A DNA stretch of 20,162 nucleotides from Sneathiella sp. (GTDB lineage: Bacteria > Pseudomonadota > Alphaproteobacteria > Sneathiellales > Sneathiellaceae), in NCBI GenBank assembly GCA_002732675.1, contig NVRR01000030.1:1-20162 (forward strand), written 5' to 3'. Positions within the stretch are counted from its first letter, which is position 1, and the number at the start of each line of letters is the position of its first letter. The position numbers were made by a program, and so were the translations under genes. A model generated the notes under the pieces. That model was given only the letters and a program-made list of their open reading frames with translations. It was not told the origin of the DNA and searched no databases. Shown here piece by piece: positions 1-7,711 of this stretch.

Positions 1-782
1 ACAAATACCTCGTCCGCCGCGATCAATTCGGTCGGCGTAATTGACCGCCCGATACACGATATCGAAAATTCCCGGCAAAGATCAAATACCGAACGGCGGG
101 TGATCCCCGGCAAAACTCCATATTCCGGCGTAAACAACTCGCCGCCCTTCACCATAAAAACATTAAATCCGGGGCCTTCGGCAATGTTTCCTTCGGTGTC
201 GAGGAGGATTGCCGTTACCGCCCCACGGTCAAATGCTTCATATTGACCCATCACCAAATCCAGCCAATGGTAGTTTTTGACGGATGGATCCACGGATCTG
301 GGAGAAATACGAACCAAGTTACTCACGGCGACGTGCAAACCGTGCCGCATCTGGTCTGCGTCTGCGACGGAACCATAGGGGACTGCAAATGCCATAAATC
401 GGTTTTCCGCGTCGCGTGGATCACGGCTGAACGTTGGAGATACTCCTCGCGTACAAAGCATCTCTACATAGGCGTCGCGGTGCTGCGACAAGGCAACGCA
501 GTTATGGAGTATCTCGGATAAATCGGACTTGCTGTATGGAATGGACATACGCAACTTTTCAAGCCCCTTCGTAAAGCGTTCCAGATGCAGGTCAAGGCGA
601 AAAAAGGACCCTTTCCACACATGGACGGTGTCATAAGTTGCATCAGAATGTAGAAACCCCCAATCAAGAACCGAAATCTTTGCCTCCGACATTGGTAAAT
701 ACTGGCCATCCATAAAGGCCACCCCTTCGGGATATTTTTGACGGTCATTATGGCGCAGACTTAGTTCAGAATTTGACGGCAT
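1..782 (-). CDS. Class IV PLP aminotransferase, (R)-amine transaminase-like (partial, C-terminus off the left edge)
   Basis: The minus strand reads without a stop from an ATG at 782 to the window edge, giving 260 residues of a protein whose family usually has about 290-330. It is a fold-type IV PLP enzyme (branched-chain / D-amino acid aminotransferase group). The Schiff-base lysine is K169 in DPSVKN, the phosphate-side motif is EGPGFN (202-207), and the N-terminal GFLHSDATYD (42-51) and VWKGSFFRLD (55-64) segments are present. From memory, these segments, together with DPSVKNYHW and LPGITR, resemble (R)-selective amine transaminases (Arthrobacter ATA-117, Aspergillus terreus) more than IlvE. 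That is recall, not an alignment. An AGAGGA ribosome site lies just upstream of the ATG. It is divergent from an Lrp/AsnC regulator, a common layout for regulated amino-acid or amine catabolism. Class is sure; substrate is not. Confidence 0.88.
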   Translation of the reverse strand, partial: MPSNSELSLRHNDRQKYPEGVAFMDGQYLPMSEAKISVLDWGFLHSDATYDTVHVWKGSFFRLDLHLERFTKGLEKLRMSIPYSKSDLSEILHNCVALSQHRDAYVEMLCTRGVSPTFSRDPRDAENRFMAFAVPYGSVADADQMRHGLHVAVSNLVRISPRSVDPSVKNYHWLDLVMGQYEAFDRGAVTAILLDTEGNIAEGPGFNVFMVKGGELFTPEYGVLPGITRRSVFDLCREFSISCIGRSITPTELIAADEVF

Positions 783-804
783 ATGCTTCCTCTTAAAGTT
801 GAGA

Positions 805-833
805 TTGCTCCGAAAAACAATACCCCGTATAAT
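805..833 (+). promoter_or_regulatory. Sigma-70-type promoter for the Lrp/AsnC gene
   Basis: TTGCTC (805-810) and a perfect TATAAT (828-833) are separated by exactly 17 bp. Transcription would start near 840, leaving a leader of about 65 nt before the TTG start at 905. The 122-bp divergent spacer would also hold the aminotransferase promoter, so an Lrp-type regulator bound here could control both genes (inference). Confidence 0.6.
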
Positions 834-904
834 CGATCTTATTGCTCTAATATTTATCTAACCGGTGGCAAAAGGCATCAAATATCGGTGAAATAGGACG
901 CAAA

Positions 905-1375
905 TTGACCAGATCCATAGATTCAACCGACAGAAAAATTCTCAACCTCCTCCAAAAGGACAATCGCCTGTCAGCAGAAGAATTAGGAGCGAAGATAGGC
1001 GCGTCAAGGTCGTCAATACAGCGCCGTATCAAACAACTTCGTACTGAAGGGATTATCGAAGCCGATATCTCGATTATCAAATCTTCAGCTTTTGGCCAAC
1101 GTATGACATTCATTGTTGAAGTGGAATTGGAGAGAGAGCGTATCGACCTACTGGATGAATTTCGCCGATCAGCGCTTGCGCTTGACGAAGTACAACAATG
1201 CTATTACGTCACCGGCCATACTGACTTCATTCTCATCGTAACGGCCGCTAATATGGAAGATTACGAAATTTTCACACGCCGCGTATTCATCGAGAACCCA
1301 AATATCCGGCGTTTTCATAGCAATGTGGTTGTTGATCGGGTCAAGGTTGGCTTGCACATTCCCTTGGGTGACTAG
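905..1375 (+). CDS. Lrp/AsnC family transcriptional regulator
   Basis: This 156-residue protein has the usual Lrp/AsnC size and layout. An N-terminal helix-turn-helix covers about residues 5-55 (IDSTDRKILNLL, then SAEELGAKIGASRSSIQRRI). A C-terminal RAM effector/oligomerisation domain follows from about 65 to 150, with the family segment VTGHTDFILIV. The start is TTG at 905, chosen because the frame has no ATG or GTG between the stop at 848 and this codon, and an AGGA site (895-898) sits six bases before it. The next in-frame Met would delete the whole helix-turn-helix. It probably senses an amino acid and regulates itself and the divergent class IV aminotransferase; that is inferred only from gene order. 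Confidence 0.93.
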   Translation: MTRSIDSTDRKILNLLQKDNRLSAEELGAKIGASRSSIQRRIKQLRTEGIIEADISIIKSSAFGQRMTFIVEVELERERIDLLDEFRRSALALDEVQQCYYVTGHTDFILIVTAANMEDYEIFTRRVFIENPNIRRFHSNVVVDRVKVGLHIPLGD

Positions 1376-1573
1376 GCTACTTCATGCACTCTACCTGATT
1401 TGATCTTGACGGTATCGTCTGCGCCACCCGTATCATTGCACATTTGACCTCTCGGATTATTTCGGCGCTATTTATGGCTCTGAGCAAGATGGCCAGCGCT
1501 GGTGCCTACGGCTGTTGTGCTGTGCCAGAAGAATTGCTGCCTTAGTTCTCGCCAACGAAAAAAGCCTCTGCCA

Positions 1574-2545
1574 TCACATAAACAGGTTCTGCCCCTTCAT
1601 GTCCTTATACATATCGGCGACAAATTCCTCATAGCCGTTGTAGATGAGTGTCGGAATGCGTTCACCAGTGCCGATATCACGCTCGGTTGCCTGGGACCAG
1701 CGGGGATGGTTTACTTCCGGGTTTACGTTGGCCCAGAAGCCATATTCAGAACTGTTGAGTTTCTCCCAAAAAGTTTCGGGGCGTTTGTCGGTGAAAGAGA
1801 AACGGACGATAGACTTGACCTGCTTGAAGCCGTATTTCCACGGCACCGCAAGCCGGAGCGGCGCGCCGTTCTGTTTGGGCATTGGTTTCCCGTAAAGCCC
1901 GGTCACCAGAAAGGCGAGATCGTTGGTCGCTTCCTCCATGGTCAGTCCGTCCGTGTAGGGCCAGGGGTACCAGAATTGCCGCTGACCGGGCGCAATTGCC
2001 TTGTTTTCGAATGTCTGCATGACAAGATATTTAGCGCCGGAGGTGGGCGCGGCGAGCTTCACGAGTTCTTTTAAAGCGAAACCGCTCCAGGGAACGGCCA
2101 TAGACCAGGCCTCAACGCAGCGATGGCGGTAAACCCGTTCCTCCAATGGCATTTTTTTCAAAAGATCATCAATGCCGATTTCCATTTCCTTTTCCACCAT
2201 GCCATCAATTTTGACAGTCCAAGGGCGGATAGGCAGCGCTTGTGCCGCTTGCCAGATGGTCTTGTGAGATCCAAATTCGTAGAAGTTATTATAGGTGGAG
2301 ACAATCTTTTCAGGTGTCAGCTCCCGCTCCACCGTATAAAGCTCATTCCTCGGCATCGGATACAGGCTGGCACTCGGATCCATGGTATCAGAAAATGCGT
2401 TTCTAAATGTCGCGGTTGAGCCTATGGAGGCAATCAGTCCGGCCCCGGCCATGCCCTTCAAAATCGACCGGCGATTCAGGTAGTCACTTTCCGAAATGAC
2501 ACTGGAGTCTGGGAGTTCCCATCCCTTTTTAATTTTAATCAACAC
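1574..2545 (-). CDS. msrP: MsrP, molybdopterin-dependent protein-methionine-sulfoxide reductase catalytic subunit
   Basis: Periplasmic Mo enzyme (formerly YedY) that reduces methionine sulfoxide in oxidised envelope proteins. It has 323 residues, normal for the family. An N-terminal Tat signal is visible: twin arginines R25-R26 in NRRSILKG followed by a hydrophobic stretch. The sulfite-oxidase-fold Mo-cofactor domain follows, with HRCVEAWSM placing the Mo-ligand cysteine at C143. The start is a GTG at 2545, chosen because GTG-TTG-ATT-AAA gives the MLIK opening common in this family and a GAGGAG site lies upstream. An ATG slightly upstream is in another frame. The heme-binding membrane partner MsrQ is not adjacent. 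The window also holds molybdate uptake and cofactor genes this enzyme would depend on. Confidence 0.94.
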   Translation of the reverse strand: MLIKIKKGWELPDSSVISESDYLNRRSILKGMAGAGLIASIGSTATFRNAFSDTMDPSASLYPMPRNELYTVERELTPEKIVSTYNNFYEFGSHKTIWQAAQALPIRPWTVKIDGMVEKEMEIGIDDLLKKMPLEERVYRHRCVEAWSMAVPWSGFALKELVKLAAPTSGAKYLVMQTFENKAIAPGQRQFWYPWPYTDGLTMEEATNDLAFLVTGLYGKPMPKQNGAPLRLAVPWKYGFKQVKSIVRFSFTDKRPETFWEKLNSSEYGFWANVNPEVNHPRWSQATERDIGTGERIPTLIYNGYEEFVADMYKDMKGQNLFM

Positions 2546-2567
2546 GCGCCCGGCTCCTCATACAATC

Positions 2568-2586
2568 TATCTATGATATGTAGATA
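2568..2586. promoter_or_regulatory. Inverted repeat TATCTA-N7-TAGATA upstream of msrP
   Basis: Perfect 6-bp arms (2568-2573 and 2581-2586) flank a 7-bp AT-rich centre, ending 23 bp upstream of the msrP GTG. The position fits an operator overlapping the msrP promoter. No regulator gene lies next to it, so the binding protein is unknown. Confidence 0.4.
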
Positions 2587-2645
2587 ATCGGGACGGCGTC
2601 GATCAACTACAAGTCAATAGTCTGTGAGAGGGATTTGCCTGGTTT

Positions 2646-4661
2646 TCAGGTCCTGTTCTGCAGAACTTTCGCGGCATTCTGTCCGGTGAGCTCCTGAAGA
2701 TGATCAAACTCACTGCGATAGGTGCCAACGCCCTGGGTCGCCGACCGTAAATCGACGATCAGATCATGGACTTCCGATTCCGGGATCATGGCTGTTAAGG
2801 TATCCCATCCTTCCCAGCCCTCACGTGCATCGAAGCCGAGGATTTGGCCGCGTCGTCCGCTGACAATGCTGTTTACCTTGGAGGTATATTCCGATGGCAT
2901 GGCGATCTCGACTTTATAAATCGGCTCCAGCAGGACAGGATCACATTTCGGCATGCCTTCCGTCATGGCAATGCGTGCCGCCGAACGGAAAGAATTTTCC
3001 GAGCTGTCAACAGAATGGAACTGCCCGTCAAACAGCGTTACCGCCACATCGACCACCGGAAACCCAAGGGGACCCTCGACCAGATAGTCTTTAACGCCAT
3101 GTTCCACCGCCGGGATATACTGGCGCGGCACCGACCCACCAACGATTTTTTCATCGAAACTGAAGCCGGAGCCACGCGGCAATGGTTTAATCTCGATTTG
3201 CACATCACCGAACTGACCGTGGCCGCCGCTTTGCTTTCTATAGCGCGCATGTTGCGTCGCAGATTTACGAATGGCTTCCTTATAGGCCACCTTGGGCCGC
3301 TTCGATTTAACCTCAAGGCCGTATTTATTACGAAGCCGCTCAAGCGCCACCTTAAGATGGATTTCTCCCTGTCCCCAGAGCAGCAATTCCTGGGTCTCCT
3401 GTTTATGCTCGGTCCTTAAAGACGGGTCTTCGTCAACGATTTTACTCAAAGCAGAAGAAAGTTTCACATCGTCTTCGCGTTTCTCCGCAAAGAGAGCAAA
3501 ATTAAAAACCGGCTCCAATGACTGGCCGTCAGATGCGCGAATGATCTCATCTGTTTTAAGAATATCGCCAGTCCGCGCCTCGTCAAGACGGCCAAAGGCG
3601 ACAATTTCACCCGCCTTCGTCGCAGGTATTTTTGTCGGTTTCCCGCCTTGAAGGCGAAATATCCCGCCGATCCTGCCGACGGAAAAACTATCCCCGTCAT
3701 TGACATCTCCTGACCAGATGCGGGCAAGTGACAGCTTGCCGCCCTGCGCCGACATATATGTTTTCAGGATTTGCACGACGGGCTGGTTATCCTTTATATC
3801 AATCCCATTGCGAGCCGCCGCAACGCTGGCTTCCGGCACTTCATGACGGATCGCTTTCAAAAGCCGCCGAACCCCGTGATCAAGCACTGCCGAGCCCAAA
3901 AAGACCGGGGTCACCAGTCCCTGCTGCAGATCATTTTGCAAAAGCCCATATATTTCTTCGCGCTCCGGGTCGATATCTTCGAGCAGTTCTTCCATGAGAT
4001 GGTCGTCAAAATCTGCGAGTTTTTCAAGCATGGCAAAGCGCGAGGTTCCCTCCTCCTCAGCCATTTCCGGCGGCAGATCAATAATCCGCGATGCCGCCCC
4101 TTCTTTATAGACATAGGCCCGCTCCGACGCGAGATCCACATACCCGGTGACGATGCTATCTTTAAATATAGGAACCTGACGCAAGACCAACGCCCGTTCC
4201 GTGACAGACTGTAATGACGCGAACAAGTCCTGAACCGAGCCATAGGCCTTGTCAATTTTATTGACGAACAGGAATGTCGGGATGCCCCTGTCCTGTAACT
4301 GCCTCAAAATTGGCGATAATGTCAGGACGCGATTGCGATCGGGCTCACAGACGACAACAGCTGCATCTACCCCCGCCAATGCATTTTCGGTTTCCTGGAA
4401 AAACTCGATAGAGCCGGGGCAGTCCAAAATGGTGAATTCATCGCCCAGATAACGAGCATGGGCGGCATTTACTTCAACGCCCATCTGTCGATCACGGGCC
4501 TCTTTTGAACTATCTCCGCTGGAGCTACCGGCGGTGACACTACCTTTTCGGTCCGTTTCACCGCATATATGAAGGATTGCTTCGAGAAGAGTTGTTTTCC
4601 CGCTTGAATAGGGACCTACCAGCGCGATGCTGCGAGGCCCCGTTGGCTTGTCTAATGCCAT
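2646..4661 (-). CDS. Elongation factor G-like GTPase (FusA2-type paralogue)
   Basis: This 671-residue translational GTPase has the EF-G domain order. The G domain shows the P-loop GPYSSGKT (16-23), DCPG (80-83) and NKID (134-137). Domains II to V follow, with family segments such as GGHGQFGDVQI in domain IV and SGRRGQILGF in domain V. Canonical EF-G carries an ERGITI-type switch I segment; here the corresponding part reads DRQMGVEV. This, and the slightly short length (about 690-700 is usual), indicate the second EF-G class (EF-G-like / FusA2) rather than the housekeeping translocase. No str-operon genes (rpsL, rpsG, tuf) are adjacent, which agrees. A GGGAGG ribosome site precedes the ATG. 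The cellular role of this class is not well settled. Confidence 0.9.
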   Translation of the reverse strand: MALDKPTGPRSIALVGPYSSGKTTLLEAILHICGETDRKGSVTAGSSSGDSSKEARDRQMGVEVNAAHARYLGDEFTILDCPGSIEFFQETENALAGVDAAVVVCEPDRNRVLTLSPILRQLQDRGIPTFLFVNKIDKAYGSVQDLFASLQSVTERALVLRQVPIFKDSIVTGYVDLASERAYVYKEGAASRIIDLPPEMAEEEGTSRFAMLEKLADFDDHLMEELLEDIDPEREEIYGLLQNDLQQGLVTPVFLGSAVLDHGVRRLLKAIRHEVPEASVAAARNGIDIKDNQPVVQILKTYMSAQGGKLSLARIWSGDVNDGDSFSVGRIGGIFRLQGGKPTKIPATKAGEIVAFGRLDEARTGDILKTDEIIRASDGQSLEPVFNFALFAEKREDDVKLSSALSKIVDEDPSLRTEHKQETQELLLWGQGEIHLKVALERLRNKYGLEVKSKRPKVAYKEAIRKSATQHARYRKQSGGHGQFGDVQIEIKPLPRGSGFSFDEKIVGGSVPRQYIPAVEHGVKDYLVEGPLGFPVVDVAVTLFDGQFHSVDSSENSFRSAARIAMTEGMPKCDPVLLEPIYKVEIAMPSEYTSKVNSIVSGRRGQILGFDAREGWEGWDTLTAMIPESEVHDLIVDLRSATQGVGTYRSEFDHLQELTGQNAAKVLQNRT

Positions 4662-4801
4662 ATCGTGCCTCCCTTTTCGTTAGAGACTTCTAATATTCAT
4701 CTTCTGACGGAGAGCGCGCAAGAAAAAAATATTCTACGGCAGTCGGCTGCCGCTTTTATGCGGGTTAGCGCAGAGAAAATAAACGCCCGGATTTCAGGCA
4801 C

Positions 4802-4833
4802 AAAAAAAGGCGGCCGAATCACGGGCCGCCTTT
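4802..4833 (-). terminator. Rho-independent terminator after the class I aminotransferase
   Basis: A perfect 10-bp stem (AAAGGCGGCC at 4806-4815 with GGCCGCCTTT at 4824-4833) closes an 8-nt loop. Read on the minus strand it is followed by a seven-T tract (4808-4802 complement). It starts about 22 nt past the aminotransferase stop and separates that gene from the EF-G-like gene downstream, which therefore needs its own promoter between 4662 and 4801. Confidence 0.88.
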
Positions 4834-4854
4834 CTTCATTATTTCAAGGGTGAC

Positions 4855-6075
<1,221 letters not shown>

Positions 6076-6200
6076 TTAAGGTAAAAGGGGTGACGCCAGT
6101 ATACGCCACCATACCTCGCTTCTATACTGCTATTCGAAACAGCCCGCCATAAGTTTTTCTACATATAAGGCCAATTACCCTATGGCATCGGCAAGCACCC

Positions 6201-7178
6201 TCAGCGCCCTTCGCCATGCTGCAATTTGGCATTAATCTCGGCATCTTCCTGAAATACCGGGTTCTCAACAGAGCTCGACATAAATCGCCCGGGATCCATC
6301 GCCGCCTCCTTCATCAACCAGGCCCTAAATGCGGCAATGCGCGGGCGATCTGCTTTTCCTTCGGGGCAAACAATGTAATAGGCATGACCCGCTTTCAAGG
6401 ATTTCTGGCTAAAGGGACGCACCAGGCGTCCGGCGATCAAATCATCAGCCGCCAGCGTACTCCGCCCGAGGGCAACCCCGTGCCCGGCCATAGCGGCCAT
6501 GAGCACCATGGAGCTGTCATTAAAGCTTGGCCCCTTTTTACCATCAATGCCCTTCACCCCGGCAGCCGCCAGCCAGGTTTCCCAGTCAATGCGCATGTCA
6601 TCATGCAGAAGGGTATGATATTTAAGATCTTCCGGAGATTTCAGCGGGTGCTTACCTTCCAGCAGCAACGGGCTACAGACGGGAAACAGCACGTCCTCCG
6701 TCAACAGCTTTTCAACGCGCAGACCTGGATAATTGCCACCGCCATAACGGATGACCACATCCACATCCTCGCGATTAAAGTCCGTCAGATGTTCGGACGC
6801 AGACAGGCGGACATCAATATCCGGCTGCTCCTCGCGAAATCGGCTGAGACGCGGTAGCAACCAGCGCGCCGCAAAAGACGGCATGGTATCCACATTCAGA
6901 TGACCCGACGCCTCTTGCCTCATCACTTTCTCGGTCGCCGTTCCGATCAGCGACAATCCGTTCCGCACCCCCAGCACATAGCTCTGTCCGTCATCCGTGA
7001 GCATCACCGCCCGATTCAGACGTTTGAATAAAGCGACACCAAGCCAGTCTTCCAGCGCCTTGATCTGATGGCTGACGGCTGCTGGCGTGACGAAGAGCTC
7101 TTCCGCCGCTTTCGAAAAACTCAGATGCCGGGCGGCGGCTTCAAAACTACGCAACGCATTGAGGGGAGGTAGTCGCAT
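6201..7178 (-). CDS. LysR family transcriptional regulator, GcvA-like
   Basis: This 325-residue LysR regulator has an N-terminal winged helix-turn-helix (residues 4-63: PPLNALRSFEAAARHLSFSK, then TPAAVSHQIKALEDWLG). A periplasmic-binding-protein-like effector domain covers about 90-295. The RLPPLNALR opening and the AARWLLPRL and DFNREDVDVVIRYG segments are typical of the GcvA subgroup (glycine cleavage activator and many relatives, including beta-lactamase regulators). No glycine-cleavage gene is present, so the target is unknown. It is divergent from the DUF1127 gene across a 149-bp spacer with an inverted repeat, and lies 143 bp upstream of the aminotransferase on the same strand. The C-terminus runs about 20 residues beyond most relatives. 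Confidence 0.93.
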   Translation of the reverse strand: MRLPPLNALRSFEAAARHLSFSKAAEELFVTPAAVSHQIKALEDWLGVALFKRLNRAVMLTDDGQSYVLGVRNGLSLIGTATEKVMRQEASGHLNVDTMPSFAARWLLPRLSRFREEQPDIDVRLSASEHLTDFNREDVDVVIRYGGGNYPGLRVEKLLTEDVLFPVCSPLLLEGKHPLKSPEDLKYHTLLHDDMRIDWETWLAAAGVKGIDGKKGPSFNDSSMVLMAAMAGHGVALGRSTLAADDLIAGRLVRPFSQKSLKAGHAYYIVCPEGKADRPRIAAFRAWLMKEAAMDPGRFMSSSVENPVFQEDAEINAKLQHGEGR

Positions 7179-7205
7179 ATAAATCTCTCTTTCAGATTAT
7201 AAAAA

Positions 7206-7222
7206 CTAATGCACCATATTAG
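7206..7222. promoter_or_regulatory. Candidate LysR operator CTAAT-N7-ATTAG
   Basis: Perfect 5-bp arms (7206-7210 and 7218-7222) are spaced by 7 bp, 28 bp upstream of the LysR start and between the divergent genes. Classic LysR boxes are interrupted dyads with a similar 7-bp spacing (ATAC-N7-GTAT), although the exact T-N11-A register is not met. A role as the LysR autoregulatory site is inferred from position. Confidence 0.35.
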
Positions 7223-7327
7223 AATTTGTCGTTTGTAATCAAGCTTAAAATAAACGACATATGGTTCACGGAATTAGAAAAGGGATTTGACACACAGTCA
7301 ACCCGAATGCCCGGAAGGAGTAGAAAA

Positions 7328-7555
7328 ATGGTTACAAAAACGTTACATACAGGGAAATTAGGCCGGAACACCGGCATTTCATCGGCGCCTAAGCTTAGCC
7401 TTTTCGGGAATATCGCGCAGACTGTCCTGACGTGGCAGGAACGTGCTTCTTCGCGTCATCAGCTTGCGTCACTGGACAAGAAATACTTGACCGATATGGG
7501 TCTGACTTATCATCGCGCACAGGATGAAATTTCAAAACCATTCTGGCGCTCATAG
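7328..7555 (+). CDS. DUF1127 (YjiS-like) small protein
   Basis: The ATG at 7328 is set by a strong AAGGAG ribosome site (7315-7320) with 7-nt spacing. The frame is open upstream to about 7226, but nothing supports an earlier start. The 75-residue product ends in the DUF1127 pattern: TWQERASSRHQLASLD, then YLTDMGLT, then the PFWR terminus. DUF1127 proteins are short, basic and frequent in alphaproteobacteria. A few are reported as RNA-binding factors or as linked to stress and phosphate responses; the role of this one is unknown. The first 30 or so residues are a poorly conserved basic, Ser/Thr-rich tail. A strong hairpin follows the stop, so it is probably transcribed alone. Confidence 0.9.
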   Translation: MVTKTLHTGKLGRNTGISSAPKLSLFGNIAQTVLTWQERASSRHQLASLDKKYLTDMGLTYHRAQDEISKPFWRS

Positions 7556-7567
7556 AACTTCAAGCTA

Positions 7568-7627
7568 CCGCCCGGAACCAAAGTCCGTTTTCCTTCCTGT
7601 CTATGGACTTTCCGGGCGGCCCTTTTG
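7568..7627 (+). terminator. Long-stem terminator after the DUF1127 gene
   Basis: CCGCCCGG (7568-7575) pairs with CCGGGCGG (7612-7619), and AAAGTCC (7580-7586) pairs with GGACTTT (7605-7611), with a 4-nt bulge on one side and an 18-nt loop. It starts 13 nt past the stop codon. The T-run is short (CCCTTTTG), so efficiency is uncertain, but the stem is very stable. Confidence 0.75.
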
Positions 7628-7654
7628 ATGGTCGTCACAAATGTCCCCACTTCC

Positions 7655-7686
7655 TGCCATCCTTACCAAATAGGGATGGCATTTTT
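7655..7686 (+). terminator. Second rho-independent terminator immediately upstream of uvrB
   Basis: TGCCATCC (7655-7662) pairs perfectly with GGATGGCA (7674-7681) across an 11-nt loop, followed directly by TTTTT (7682-7686) and TGTTTT. This is a textbook plus-strand terminator. It ends only 25 nt before the preferred uvrB ATG, so it either backs up the first terminator or works as an attenuator for uvrB. Confidence 0.75.
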
Positions 7687-7711
7687 GTTTTCTGCACCTT
7701 ATAACGAGACC

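Noticed and set aside
464..748. A 94-codon minus-strand frame inside the class IV aminotransferase
   Set aside because: It is out of frame with the conserved enzyme, which reads through the same DNA with all its motifs.
1376..1573. The 198-bp gap after the Lrp gene, including the 10-bp palindrome CCAGCGCTGG (1493-1502)
   Set aside because: No gene remnant (for example msrQ), T-run terminator or promoter could be supported; a 10-bp palindrome is not rare.
7287..7292. A perfect TTGACA upstream of the DUF1127 gene
   Set aside because: A -10 box at normal spacing would fall on the ribosome site (7310-7315), where no matching hexamer exists.
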